Shown piece by piece: positions 24,128 through 32,456 of a DNA stretch of 35,911 bases. Position 1 is the stretch's first letter. Each line of letters opens with the position of its first letter. The stretch is from NCBI GenBank assembly GCA_964625745.1, contig CAZVCJ010000019.1, forward strand, positions 1 to 35,911, read 5' to 3'. Source of the DNA: CAZVCJ01 sp964625745. Its GTDB lineage: Bacteria > Chloroflexota > Anaerolineae > VGOG01. Position numbers and translations under genes: made by a program. Under the pieces are notes generated by a model. The model had not been told where the DNA came from and ran no database searches. It saw only the letters and a list, made by a program, of their open reading frames with translations.

Positions 24128-24565
24128 TTAACTCCTCCCCAACATTTCCCTGATCTCCTGGGGAATCGTTTTGATGGTTCCTTCTTTGTCCACGCAGACG
24201 TGCTTTGTCCGCCCGGTGGCTAACAGTTGGCTCGTCTCGGCCATGACCACCTCGTAGGCGAAGGTCACCTGGCGGCTGCGCGCTTCCTCGACCCGGGTTC
24301 TGACTTTGACCAGGTCCCCGTAGCGGGCGGGGGCCAGGTAGCGGGCCTGCACTTCGATGACGGGCAGGTAGTAGCCCTGGGCTTCAAAGTGGGCGTAGTC
24401 GCCGTCCTGCTGGCGCATGTATTCGCCGCGCCCCACCTCGAACCAGACGATGTAATTGGTGTGGTAGACGACGCCCATGGCGTCGGTCTCGGCGTAGCGG
24501 ACTCGCAATGTCGCCTCGACCACGCGGTCTTTGCTCATACTGATGTCCTCGCCTCGTTGCCTCAT
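24128..24565 (-). CDS. Acyl-CoA thioesterase, 4HBT/YbgC family
   Basis: A hotdog-fold thioesterase of about 136-145 residues. RVRYAETDAMGVVYHTNYI contains the catalytic Asp of the 4-hydroxybenzoyl-CoA thioesterase/YbgC group, and WFEVGRGEYMR follows as in that group. It hydrolyses short or branched acyl-CoAs; the substrate is not resolved. ATG 24565 overlaps the aminotransferase stop (ATGA), while ATG 24538 (MSKDRVVEATLRVRY) has an upstream GAGG and matches the family start better. With the upstream aminotransferase it may act in amino-acid or keto-acid turnover, which is speculative. Confidence 0.9.
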   Translation of the reverse strand: MRQRGEDISMSKDRVVEATLRVRYAETDAMGVVYHTNYIVWFEVGRGEYMRQQDGDYAHFEAQGYYLPVIEVQARYLAPARYGDLVKVRTRVEEARSRQVTFAYEVVMAETSQLLATGRTKHVCVDKEGTIKTIPQEIREMLGRS

Positions 24566-24598
24566 TGCCTCGTTACTCGTTGCCCCGTTGCCTCACTC
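24548..24598. repeat. GAGGCAAC octamer stutter repeat
   Basis: On the minus strand GAGGCAAC, GGGGCAAC, GAGTAAC, GAGGCAAT, GAGGCAAC follow head to tail across the aminotransferase-thioesterase junction. It encodes the aminotransferase tail (ATGQRVTRQ) and the extra N-terminal residues of the thioesterase. Confidence 0.75.
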
Positions 24599-25812
24599 AT
24601 CGCTCCCTCTAACGCTCGCCCCAGCCTCTCGATTCCCTCCTCGATCTTCTCCGGAGTGGCGGTGGCAAAGGTCAAGCGCATGGTGTTTCTGCCGTCCTCA
24701 TAAGGGTAGAAGGCCCGGCCAGGCACGAAGGCTACTTTTTCCTGCAGAGCTACGTTCAGGAGCTCCGAGGCATCAACGTGTTCCGGCAATTGCACCCACA
24801 GGAAGAGGCCGCCCTCAGGGCGGACCCAGGTGATGCCCGGCGGGAAGTGCTTCTCCATGGCCGCCAGCATCGCGTCCCTACGCTCTCTGTAAACCTCTCG
24901 GATGGTCTTCACGTGCTTGCGTAGGATGCCACGCTGGCAGATGTCGTTGGCCACCATCTGGATGAAGGTGCTGGTGTGCAGGTCTGACCCTTGCTTGAGC
25001 TGAACGAGCTTGGCGATGATTCTGCTGGGAGCAACGATCCAGCCCAGGCGGATGCCGGGAGAGAGGGTCTTGGAGAAAGTGCTCAGGTAGAGGACATTCT
25101 CCTTGTGCAAGACCACGAGAGGGGTGATGTCCTGGCCCTCGAAGCGCAGCTCCCCGTAGGGGTCGTCTTCGACGATGAAGACGCCGTACCTGGCGGCCAG
25201 TTCCACCAGCTTTAGTCGCCGCTCCAGAATCATCGTCACCCCGGCGGGGTTGTGGAAGTTGGGCAGGACGTAGATGAACTTGACGGGGTGACGTTTCAGG
25301 ACCTCTTCGAGTTTGTCTGTTTGGATCCCATCTTCGTCGAGGGGGACGGTGACGAAACGGGCCTGTTGGGCCCTGAAGGACTGTATTGCTCCCAGGTAGG
25401 TGGGGGACTCGGTGAGGATGACATCGCCGGGGTCTATGAAAATCCTGCCGATCAGGTCCAGGGCCTGTTGGGAGCCGTTGACGAGAAGGATGTTCTCCGG
25501 CTCGGCGGGCACGTCGTACTCCTCCATCTTCTCCACCAGGTATTGCCTCAGAGGTGGGTAGCCCTCGGTGATGCCGTACTGCAGAGCTCGCACCCCATCG
25601 TGGGTCAGGACGTATCTACAGGCTTCTTCGAACTCTCTGACCAGGAATAGCTCGGAGGCAGGCATTCCTCCGGCGAAGGAGATGATATCCGGCTGCAAGG
25701 CCAGCTTCAATATCTCCCGGATGATCGAGCTCATCATGCTCTGAGTTCGCTCGGCGAAGCGCTCGTCCCAATTCGTGGTTACTTGGCCGTCCAAAGTTGA
25801 CTTCGGTGTCAT
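24562..25812 (-). CDS. PLP-dependent aminotransferase, 2-aminoadipate/LysN-like (fold type I)
   Basis: 416 residues. PDIISFAGGMPASELF and LQYGITEGYPPLRQYL near the N-terminus are typical of the LysN/2-aminoadipate transaminase and MocR-related group; NFHNPAG (185-191), EDDPYGELR and K248 in STFSKTLSPGIRLGW complete the PLP site. The group transaminates 2-aminoadipate, branched-chain or aromatic amino acids with 2-oxoglutarate; exact specificity is not clear. ATG 25812 has AGGGAGG upstream. The C-terminus is encoded by a stutter repeat overlapping the thioesterase start, so the last ten residues are probably not functional. Confidence 0.9.
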   Translation of the reverse strand: MTPKSTLDGQVTTNWDERFAERTQSMMSSIIREILKLALQPDIISFAGGMPASELFLVREFEEACRYVLTHDGVRALQYGITEGYPPLRQYLVEKMEEYDVPAEPENILLVNGSQQALDLIGRIFIDPGDVILTESPTYLGAIQSFRAQQARFVTVPLDEDGIQTDKLEEVLKRHPVKFIYVLPNFHNPAGVTMILERRLKLVELAARYGVFIVEDDPYGELRFEGQDITPLVVLHKENVLYLSTFSKTLSPGIRLGWIVAPSRIIAKLVQLKQGSDLHTSTFIQMVANDICQRGILRKHVKTIREVYRERRDAMLAAMEKHFPPGITWVRPEGGLFLWVQLPEHVDASELLNVALQEKVAFVPGRAFYPYEDGRNTMRLTFATATPEKIEEGIERLGRALEGAMSEATGQRVTRQ

Positions 25813-25844
25813 GGTGAAACCTCCCTGTTTCTATGATTTTCGTC

Positions 25845-25885
25845 AGTTGGTCTGATAGTCCTTGGTCTGGTGGTCATTGGTCATT
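25845..25885. repeat. TTGGTC-word stutter repeat
   Basis: GGTCTGAT, AGTCCTT, GGTCTGGT, GGTCATT, GGTCATT: 7-8-nt period. It shares GATAGTCCTTGGTC with the hairpin inside P3 of the SAM-I riboswitch (on the opposite strand there). Confidence 0.75.
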
Positions 25886-25927
25886 TCTCTCGCTCGATGA
25901 TCTCCCACAGTTGACTCCTCTGAAAGA

Positions 25928-26022
25928 AGCTTGCTCTGAGGCCCGTCCCTCCGACAGGCTCAGGACAGGCCTCGGGCCGATTTCCGCACCCGGGGACGGC
26001 TACGGGAGCTTTTTTCAGTAGA
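25928..26022. repeat. Inverted repeat enclosing dispersed repeat copy 2
   Basis: TCTGAAAGAAGCT near 25919-25931 faces AGCTTTTTTCAG near 26007-26018 (one mismatch), enclosing CCCTCCGACAGGCTCAGGAC (25947-25966), the relative of the word inside the propeller gene at 21866. Located between the aminotransferase and protease genes; no gene is seen in 25813-26044. Confidence 0.45.
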
Positions 26023-26044
26023 CTCACAGTTGGATAGGAGATGG

Positions 26045-26893
26045 CTATTTTCCTTCTGGTAGCGGTTTGTCCTCCCGGCGATAAGGCACGGGAATATACT
26101 GTACTGACGGGCGGCGCTGGCCGGCCTGGCGGTACAATTGCATCAATTGACACACCTCGTCCGGCAAGTCCAGCTTGATGGGCAAGCCCAGTTTCTCCGC
26201 TTCCGCCGCGCTGATGGGATAGTCGTGGGTCCACTGGCCAGAACTGAGGGCCTCAGCGATCTCCCTGGCGTTCTCTTCCTCCATCCCGTTGCCCATCAGG
26301 ATCTCTACCACGGTCTGCTTGACTTGGGAGACGGCCTTCTTGGCCATGTCGGCCAGGATCAGGGTCTCGTCGTCGGTCTCGTTGACGTCCTTGATCTGGG
26401 TCACGGTGAGGATCGAGCTGGCCGGATAGCGGCCCAGTTGGGGATCAACGGGCCCCAGCACGGCGTTCTCGTCCATCACGATCTCGTCAGCGGCCAGGGC
26501 GATGAGGGTTCCGCCGGACATGGCGTAGTGGGGAATGAAGACGGTGACCGGAGCCTGGTGGCGGATGAGAGCATGGGCGATCTGCTCGGCGGCCAGAACC
26601 AGCCCGCCGGGGGTGTGCAGGATGATGTCTATGGGCATGTCCCTGGGGGTCAGGCGGATGGCCCTGAGCAGCGCTTCCGAGTCCTCGATGTCAATGTAGC
26701 GGGAGAAGCCGATTCCCAGGAAGCTAAGCACCTCCTGGCGGTGGATGAGGGTGATGAGGCGCGAGTTGCGCTTCTTCTCCAATTGCCGCATCACGCGCTG
26801 CCGGTTGGCCTCCAGGAGCCTCTTCTGCAGGGCTGGAATCAGCGTGGAAATGATGAGAAAGATCCAAAACAAATTGAAAAGGCTGAAATTCAT
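26045..26893 (-). CDS. Membrane-anchored ClpP-fold serine protease (SDH/SppA-like)
   Basis: 282 residues. An N-terminal hydrophobic helix (about 5-22) is followed by a ClpP/crotonase-fold domain of the serine dehydrogenase proteinase type (SDH_sah): IDIILHTPGG (88-97) forms the oxyanion strand, S126 in HYAMSGGTLIALAADEI is the expected nucleophile, and MDENAVLGPVDPQLG follows as in the family. It should degrade or process membrane-associated proteins. ATG 26893 is preceded by a perfect AAGGAGG and overlaps the TGA of the PHP-like frame. A 40-codon membrane-peptide frame ends 4 bp upstream and shares the same ribosome site. Confidence 0.88.
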   Translation of the reverse strand: MNFSLFNLFWIFLIISTLIPALQKRLLEANRQRVMRQLEKKRNSRLITLIHRQEVLSFLGIGFSRYIDIEDSEALLRAIRLTPRDMPIDIILHTPGGLVLAAEQIAHALIRHQAPVTVFIPHYAMSGGTLIALAADEIVMDENAVLGPVDPQLGRYPASSILTVTQIKDVNETDDETLILADMAKKAVSQVKQTVVEILMGNGMEEENAREIAEALSSGQWTHDYPISAAEAEKLGLPIKLDLPDEVCQLMQLYRQAGQRRPSVQYIPVPYRREDKPLPEGK

Positions 26894-27339
26894 TTAATTA
26901 CCTCCTTCGCCGCCCGGACATGCCCGCTGCAATGGAGATGTAGTAGAGGAGTTGGAATAGGGCCATAGCTAAGGCTGCGACATAGGTCAGGGACGATAGC
27001 GCCATGGACGACCAGTTCATCAATGGTCTCCTGGACGCTCATTGTGTTGGGTAGAGTGGAGTATTTTTCTATCCCCAGAGCGATGAAGTGGTAATCCATG
27101 CCCAGTTCCGTCCGGCCGGTGTTGACCTCGATGCCAGGGATGGTGAGAAAGCCTGGGCGCGTAAAGTTCCTGGTGTCCGTTACCACCCGATGGTCGGTGA
27201 CAGCCAGAAAGTCGTAAGCGTGTTCCTGGTGCCAACGGACGGCCTCCTCCAGGGTCAGTTCACCGTCGGAGTGGCGCGTGTGGGCGTGCAGGTTCCCCTT
27301 GAACCACTGACCAGGAAGGCGCAAGGGATGGTGATCCAT
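26890..27339 (-). pseudogene. Truncated PHP-domain metal-dependent phosphoesterase
   Basis: Residues 13-75 carry a normal PHP start: GNLHAHTRHSDGELTLEEA (metal-binding HxH and SDG), FLAVTDH and IPGIEVN. Homologues run 200-400 residues and contain further metal-binding blocks (AHP and others) absent here. After about residue 112 the frame becomes non-conserved and stops at the protease start, while the same DNA reads as a membrane helix in another frame. Either a deletion or frameshift has destroyed the gene, or it is an unusual short PHP protein. Length and the missing motifs favour a broken gene. Confidence 0.65.
26898..27020 (-). CDS. Possible 40-residue single-pass membrane peptide
   Basis: ATG 27020 to TAA 26898. 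It starts MNWSSMALSSLTYV, continues with a hydrophobic helix (AALAMALFQLLYYISIAAGM) and ends SGRRRR, a positive-inside-type tail. It overlaps the PHP-like frame and ends 4 bp before the protease ATG. It has no clear ribosome site of its own. It could be the displaced C-terminus of a frameshifted upstream gene rather than an independent peptide. Confidence 0.35.
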   Translation of the reverse strand: MNWSSMALSSLTYVAALAMALFQLLYYISIAAGMSGRRRR

Positions 27340-27360
27340 GGCTGAATATCTCCTCTCTTG

Positions 27361-27428
27361 ATTAGGGATCGGGGAATCGGGGAATCAGGCTCCCCTGATT
27401 TCCTGATTCCCTAATCCCTGATTCCCCT
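27361..27428. repeat. GGGGAATC stutter hairpin
   Basis: GGGGAATC repeats with period 8, followed by its complement (CCTGATTTCCTGATTCCC and AATCCCTGATTCCCC). GGGGAATCAGG pairs with CCTGATT-type words. It fills the gap between the PHP gene and the secreted-protein gene. Confidence 0.8.
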
Positions 27429-27435
27429 ACCCTGT

Positions 27436-29210
27436 TCACCTCCCCCGCGTCATTGTGGCTGGGATATCCACAGTTTGATCGTGGTCGAAATTGGGTGCTA
27501 CGCTGGCCGGGCACGAGGCGGCGGTGCATTTGCGTAACACGATGTTGTCCACATAGCCTCCCTCAGCGTAGTTGACGGAGCCATTGCTGTAGAATACCAG
27601 TGCCACCCAGACGTTAGGCTGGCCCATCAGGTTGCCCAAGGTGTAAACGTCCTTCAGATCCAGAACCTTGTCTACCCAACCCGAGGTGTTCCCCGAAGTG
27701 CAAGTGCCGTAGAAATCGGTGTCGTTGATCGAGGCCCATCGGCAGACCGCATCGTTGTTCGACTCACTGTTCAGCCAGAGTTTGAAGCGGAGCTCCCCCG
27801 CCGTCGCGCCGACCAGGCTGAAGGGGCCGTACTCCATCCAGCTATCAGCGTTGTCAGGATAGTTGCTGCCGCAGGCCAGAGAAGCACCGTTCGCTCCGCC
27901 GCCCACACCCCAGCCGCTGTAACTACCGGCGTAAGGCCGGCAAGTGCGCTTGGCCCAGTAGTACTCACCGTAACTCGTATCGTCGTTGTCAAAGACGGTC
28001 CACGGACCGGGGAAGGGACCCTCAAAGTCCATGCTGACGAGCGTGACCCACTGACACTTCATGATTAGCGGCAGGTAGACCTTGCGTATGACCGGGCCAC
28101 AGGCTGGGTCAACCCGAAACGTGTCTGTCCAAAATCCCTGTTGGGTGTTGCTACAGGTGTCATAGACAATGACCTGGACAGTATAAGTCCCANNNNNNNN
28201 NNNNNNNNNNNNNNNNNNNNNNNNNNNNNNNNNNNNNNNNNNNNNNNNNNNNNNNNNNNNNNNNNNNNNNNNNNNNNNNNNNNNNNNNNNNNCTGTTGGG
28301 TGTTGCTACAGGTGTCATAGACAATGACCTGGACAGTATAAGTCCCAGTCTTAGCTCCGCTGGGCAGGGTTAGATATTCCACCTTCGGGTCGTTCTGACT
28401 GCTAAAGGTGGTGTAGGTACGGGTAGTAGAGGCGACGGTATCGTTGTTGGGAGCAAGGATGCTTATCTCGACCCGCACCTGTTGCTGGCTCAGGATGGTG
28501 TCCACCTCGTAGGAAAGGCTAACAGTGGCCCCAGGCACGTAGCAACCATGTGGTCGGTCAATGTTGGCGTTGCGGATGGAAGCAGCACCGCCGCCCCCAC
28601 CGAGGACAAGTTGGCCCCAGTATATCGAGGTGCACCATTGGTGAACGTTATTAACATCAATGCGCACCTCAACCAGGTTATTACCAGCACGTACCAGGGC
28701 CTTGTTGATATTGAAGGCGGAGGTGTTCCACGTGTCATTCCACCCCGTCAAAGTGCCGACCAGGTGCCCGTTGAGGTAGACTTCGTCGCGTTCTCCGTCT
28801 TGCTCGTCAATATCCCAAGCGAAGAGCAGCAGCCGGGCTGTGGAGAAGGACGGTAGCGATGGCACGACGATATTGAACTCGATCGGCTCTAACGGATCGT
28901 CATTGAACATGCAACCAGTGTAGGCAGGATACATATCGTTGTCGGGTGTGCCTGAGTGCGCATTGTTCTCGTTGTCGGCGTTAGTGATGTAAGTGGTGCT
29001 GGCAGCTCCTGGACAGGGTGTCGGTGTAGCCGCAACCGCCTTATAGGCGTGCACGGGGAGGTCGTCCACGTCGGCTCCGCCGGGGTAGGTCACCTGATCG
29101 GCCACGGCCGGCAGTCCCAGCAGCAAGCCGACGAGGAAGACGGCCGCGACGACCAAAAGACAATCAGTGAGATGGGATCGGGATAGCTGTTTGCGTAGGT
29201 CGGTATCCAT
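27436..29210 (-). CDS. Secreted protein of unknown function, split by an assembly gap
   Basis: The N-terminal part (from ATG 29210, ribosome site AGAGGAGG) has a signal segment LVVAAVFLVGLLLGLPAVA and beta-rich domains; the C-terminal part continues to 27436 with MDFEGPFPGPWTVFDND, reminiscent of MAM- or jelly-roll-type adhesion modules. The sequence is interrupted by 100 N at 28193-28292. The 55 bp on the two sides of the gap are identical, so the contigs overlap. Removing the N run and one copy leaves 1620 bp, an uninterrupted frame of 539 residues, joined through NTQQGFWTDTFRVDPACG and VYLPLIMK. No catalytic motif is recognised; a cell-surface role is likely. Confidence 0.8.
28193..28292. 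other. Scaffold gap of 100 N flanked by a 55-bp duplicated overlap
   Basis: 28138-28192 is identical to 28293-28347. The gap length is an arbitrary placeholder. Confidence 0.97.
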
Positions 29211-29329
29211 TTTGCTTCCTCCTCTTTGAATTTAAGCCGTTTTAAGAACTCGCCGTCAGGGGGGCCTCGGAGGCAAGCTGAGGCACTTTGAGTCGACATG
29301 CTACTGATTAGGCTGAATCTCTATCCGAA

Positions 29330-30628
29330 TTAGGTTGTGACCAGAGCATCCTCGGCCCTTGCTACTCGGATCCCTTCTTCCACGTCTACTCTGGTCAGGA
29401 GCAGGCCTCCCACCACGAAGAAGACGATCAGCGACACGATGCTCAAGCGGCTCCCTCCGGCTATCTGGCTGACCACGCCGAACAGCAGCGGGCCGGCGAT
29501 TCCGGCGAACTTGGAACTGGTGCTGAAGAAGCCGAAGAACTCGGCGGACTGGCTCTTGGGGATCATCGCGCCATAGAGGGAACGGCTGAGCGCTTGCGTA
29601 CCGCCCTGCACCATCCCCACCGCGAAAGCCAGGATGTAAAAATGGGTGGCCGTTTGCATAAAGTAACCGGCAATCGAAATCAGCACGTAGATCCCCAATC
29701 CCAGGAGGATCGAGCGCTTCGTGCCCAGTCGCCGGGCCAGCCAGCCGAACCCAAACGAGAAAGGAATGCCCACGAACTGCGTGATGATCAGGGCGATCGT
29801 CATGTCGGTCAGGCCGATGCCGATCTCGTCGCCGTAGGCGGTTGCCATTTTGATGATGGTGCCGATGCCATCGTTGTAGAGCCAGAAGGCGACGAGGAAC
29901 AGCATCAACTGCTTGTACCGCCTGCTCTGACGGAAAGTGTGGGCTAAGCGACCGAAGCCGGCCCGTAAGACGTTCACGCCTTCTTGCCTGGTGCGCACTA
30001 CTGGCGGTTCTGGCACTCTGCGGAACAGCGGGATGGAGAATAGTGCCCACCACACTGCCACGCTGAAGAAGGAGGCCCGCAGCGCGAAGCCTACATTGGG
30101 CATGAAGAACCAGGCCGGCTTCATGTACCACAGCACGTTGATGACCAGCAGGATGCCGCCTCCCACGTAGCCCAGCGCGTAACCTCGCGTCGAGATCTGA
30201 TCCATGTCGTCCTGCCTGGCGATGTGAGGGAGCAGGGATTCATAGAAGACGTTGGCTCCAGCAAAGCCCACGTTGCCCACGATGAACAGGATCGAGCCCA
30301 GGACGTACGTGTCGTCGCCAAGAAACACGAACAGTCCCGTGCCCACGATGCCCAGTACAGCGAAGAAGGCGATGTACCGCTTCTTGTTGCCGGTGTAGTC
30401 GGAGATGGCCCCCAGTACAGGGGCCAGAAGCGCGACCAGCAGTAGCGCAAGCGAGGTGGTATAGGCCCAATACGCGGTCGCATTCGCTTCGCCCACCCCA
30501 GCAGTTGTCACCATTGACCGGTAGAATGGGGGGAACAAAGCAGCCATGATAGTGGTGGCGAACGCGGAATTGGCCCAGTCATACATGCACCAGGCGTTGA
30601 TGATCTTCTTGTATGTTTTGTCTTTCAC
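29330..30628 (-). CDS. UMF1-family MFS transporter
   Basis: About 432 residues with 12 predicted membrane helices. The N-terminal NAWCMYDWANSAFATTI is the signature of the UMF1/Atg22-related MFS family, followed by GAISDYTGNKKRYIAF (MFS loop 2-3). Family members are exporters of uncertain substrate, with amino acids for eukaryotic Atg22. GTG 30628 is chosen because AAAGGA lies 8 bp upstream and the conserved region starts soon after; a TTG at 30682 is in frame but sits at the predicted transcription start. It is driven by its own promoter, which overlaps the end of the HAD gene. Confidence 0.88.
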   Translation of the reverse strand: MKDKTYKKIINAWCMYDWANSAFATTIMAALFPPFYRSMVTTAGVGEANATAYWAYTTSLALLLVALLAPVLGAISDYTGNKKRYIAFFAVLGIVGTGLFVFLGDDTYVLGSILFIVGNVGFAGANVFYESLLPHIARQDDMDQISTRGYALGYVGGGILLVINVLWYMKPAWFFMPNVGFALRASFFSVAVWWALFSIPLFRRVPEPPVVRTRQEGVNVLRAGFGRLAHTFRQSRRYKQLMLFLVAFWLYNDGIGTIIKMATAYGDEIGIGLTDMTIALIITQFVGIPFSFGFGWLARRLGTKRSILLGLGIYVLISIAGYFMQTATHFYILAFAVGMVQGGTQALSRSLYGAMIPKSQSAEFFGFFSTSSKFAGIAGPLLFGVVSQIAGGSRLSIVSLIVFFVVGGLLLTRVDVEEGIRVARAEDALVTT

Positions 30629-30689
30629 CTTTGTTTTCCTTTGGATGGGTAGGTTAGAGTCCTGAGTGCAGAAACGCTCCAATATTATA

Positions 30690-30717
30690 ATTATACTTGA
30701 TTCTCGTCTCAGGTCAA
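30690..30717 (-). promoter_or_regulatory. Sigma-70-type promoter for the UMF1 transporter
   Basis: TTGACC at 30717-30712, 16-nt spacer, perfect TATAAT at 30695-30690 (minus strand). The -35 box overlaps the stop codon of the upstream HAD gene. Confidence 0.72.
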
Positions 30718-31388
30718 CCTTTGGCGAATTCTTTCAGGGACTGCATAACCTCTCCAATCTCCGCCACTTCATCTATGACGAAGTCCGCGTCCTGGGGCGG
30801 GTCTCGTCGAGTCGCTGCCTTCTCATTGCTCACCAGCACGGTGATCATCCCCAGTTCTTTGGCTGGCGCGAGATTCCGAGCCCTGTCGTCAACGAGTAGG
30901 CACTCGTCCCCCGCGACGCCCAGTATCTCCAGGGCGCGCCGGTAGGCCTCTGGATCAGGCTTGCTCATGTAGCCCATAGCTCGCACGTCTATGATGCAGT
31001 CGAAGTGGCGCTCGATGCCCAGGATGGCGAGCACGCGACGGGCGTGTTCCGCCGAGGCATTGGTGAATATGATTTTCTCTGTCTCGATCTCGGCGAGCAC
31101 CCTGTCGAGCTCGTCGTTGGGGCCGATGTAGTCCTCCAGCGGGAGGTCGTGGACGTAGGCCAGATAGTCTTCGGGATCTATGCCATGATGGATCTGCAGT
31201 CCCCGCATGGTGGTACCGTATACGTGGTAGTAATGCTCGCGCAAGGTTGGCACCTCGCTCGGCGGCAAATCCAACCGCTCTTCCATGAACCGACTCATCA
31301 ACTCCCCGATCCTGGCCATAAGCCCCGAGCGGCTGGGATAGAGGGTCTCGTCCAGGTCGAAGAGGATGTATTTCAGCGTTTTCGACAT
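30714..31388 (-). CDS. HAD-family pyrimidine 5'-nucleotidase-like phosphatase
   Basis: 224 residues. D11 and D13 in FDLDETLYP are the HAD nucleophile and acid/base, TNAS at 109-112 is motif II, K143 in SKPDPEAY is motif III, and VDD at 166-168 is motif IV. FDLDETLYP together with the helical cap (HYYHVYGTTMRGL) matches the pyrimidine 5'-nucleotidase (SDT1/TIGR01993-like) subgroup, which dephosphorylates UMP, CMP or related monophosphates; pyridoxal-phosphate-type activity cannot be excluded. It follows the EamA gene at a distance of 18 bp, probably in one operon. Confidence 0.88.
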   Translation of the reverse strand: MSKTLKYILFDLDETLYPSRSGLMARIGELMSRFMEERLDLPPSEVPTLREHYYHVYGTTMRGLQIHHGIDPEDYLAYVHDLPLEDYIGPNDELDRVLAEIETEKIIFTNASAEHARRVLAILGIERHFDCIIDVRAMGYMSKPDPEAYRRALEILGVAGDECLLVDDRARNLAPAKELGMITVLVSNEKAATRRDPPQDADFVIDEVAEIGEVMQSLKEFAKG

Positions 31389-31406
31389 AATCCTCGATTC
31401 ATTGAT

Positions 31407-32294
31407 CTATTCTTCTGACCCCGCCGCGCTCTCGGCGCGGGAGGAGACGTAGATGCCGGCCAGGATCAGCGCGCCGCCGCCTATCTTGGCCAGGGTGGGG
31501 GTTTCTCTCAGGATAAAGTAGGCCAGGATGGTTGAGCCGATGGGCTCGCCCAGGGTGGCTACTCCCACGAAGGTGGCTGGGAGGTACTTCAAGGCCCAGT
31601 TGTAGGATGAGTGGCCGATGATCTGGGGCACGGCGGCCAGCAGGATGAACATCAGGTAGGTCTGGCGGGGGTAGCCTGAGAAGGTGTGTCCCGCGACCAG
31701 GCAGACGGCAATTAGAAAGACGGCAGCCGTGGCGTAGACCAGAAAGATGTACGACAGGAGCGACAGATGCCGGCGCAGCTTCCTCCCCACCAGCAAGTAG
31801 ACGGAGACCGCTGCCGCCCCTACCAGGGCCAGGAAATCGCCGAAAAGCTCCCTTGCACCCAGGCCGAAGTCGCCGTAGCCGATGATGATCCCCCCCAGCA
31901 CCGACACCGCTATCCCCGCGAACATCCGCCGTGACACTCGCTCTTTCAGCAGGAAATGGGAGGCCAGTCCCACGAACATGGGGCTGGTGCTGACGAAGAC
32001 CACTGAGCTGGCCACCGAGGTGTACTCCAGGGAGCTTATCCAGGTGGCGAAGTGCACGCCCAGGAACAGGCCGGAGAGGAGAGCCAGCAGCAGGTCTTGC
32101 CTCGTGAGATCCCGCAGTTCATCTTTGCTCTTGATGAGGACCGCTGGGGCCAGAATCAGGGAGGCGATGGTCAGGCGAGAGGCGGCGATTACCAGGGATG
32201 GGGCCTCGGCCAGGCGAATGAAGATGGAGGCGAAAGAGACGGCCACAATCCCTATAGAAATCACCAGGTAGGGCTTGATGGTTGGTTCGTTCAT
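31407..32294 (-). CDS. EamA/DMT-family transporter
   Basis: 295 residues with ten predicted membrane helices in two EamA repeats (first with SLEYTSVASSVVFVSTSPMFV, second with LPATFVGVATLGEPIGSTIL), the standard drug/metabolite exporter layout. The substrate is unknown; amino acids or metabolites are typical. ATG 32294 starts MNEPTIKPYLV. The frame is open further upstream only because it runs through a hairpin array, and those 39 extra codons have no family counterpart. Confidence 0.9.
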   Translation of the reverse strand: MNEPTIKPYLVISIGIVAVSFASIFIRLAEAPSLVIAASRLTIASLILAPAVLIKSKDELRDLTRQDLLLALLSGLFLGVHFATWISSLEYTSVASSVVFVSTSPMFVGLASHFLLKERVSRRMFAGIAVSVLGGIIIGYGDFGLGARELFGDFLALVGAAAVSVYLLVGRKLRRHLSLLSYIFLVYATAAVFLIAVCLVAGHTFSGYPRQTYLMFILLAAVPQIIGHSSYNWALKYLPATFVGVATLGEPIGSTILAYFILRETPTLAKIGGGALILAGIYVSSRAESAAGSEE

Positions 32295-32297
32295 TTT

Positions 32298-32430
32298 GCA
32301 CCAAAGTAGCGGTTGAAACCGCCTCTGAAGGGCGCGAATGCGCCGGTCGCCCACCTGCGTGGACGATTCCCGCGACCGCGTAGGTGGGCGCCCGGCACGG
32401 AGTGCCCTCACAGGTGCGATTTCAATCGCC
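32298..32430. repeat. Multi-hairpin intergenic element
   Basis: Consecutive short-loop hairpins: GCGGTT/AACCGC (32309-32322), GGCGC/GCGCC (32331-32344), CGCCCACCT/AGGTGGGCG (32348-32356 with 32382-32390), GGCAC/GTGCC (32394-32406), GCGATT/AATCGC (32416-32429). It resembles in style the element at 8056-8283 but shares no stem sequence. It separates the dppA and EamA genes and has no obvious terminal repeats. Confidence 0.75.
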
Positions 32431-32456
32431 TATCTATTCGATGCGCCGGCCACTCA

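Noticed and set aside
29211..29329. Possible riboswitch or small RNA upstream of the secreted-protein gene
   Set aside because: No conserved aptamer blocks recognised; only a ribosome site and a C-rich run (complement of GGGGGG near 29260).
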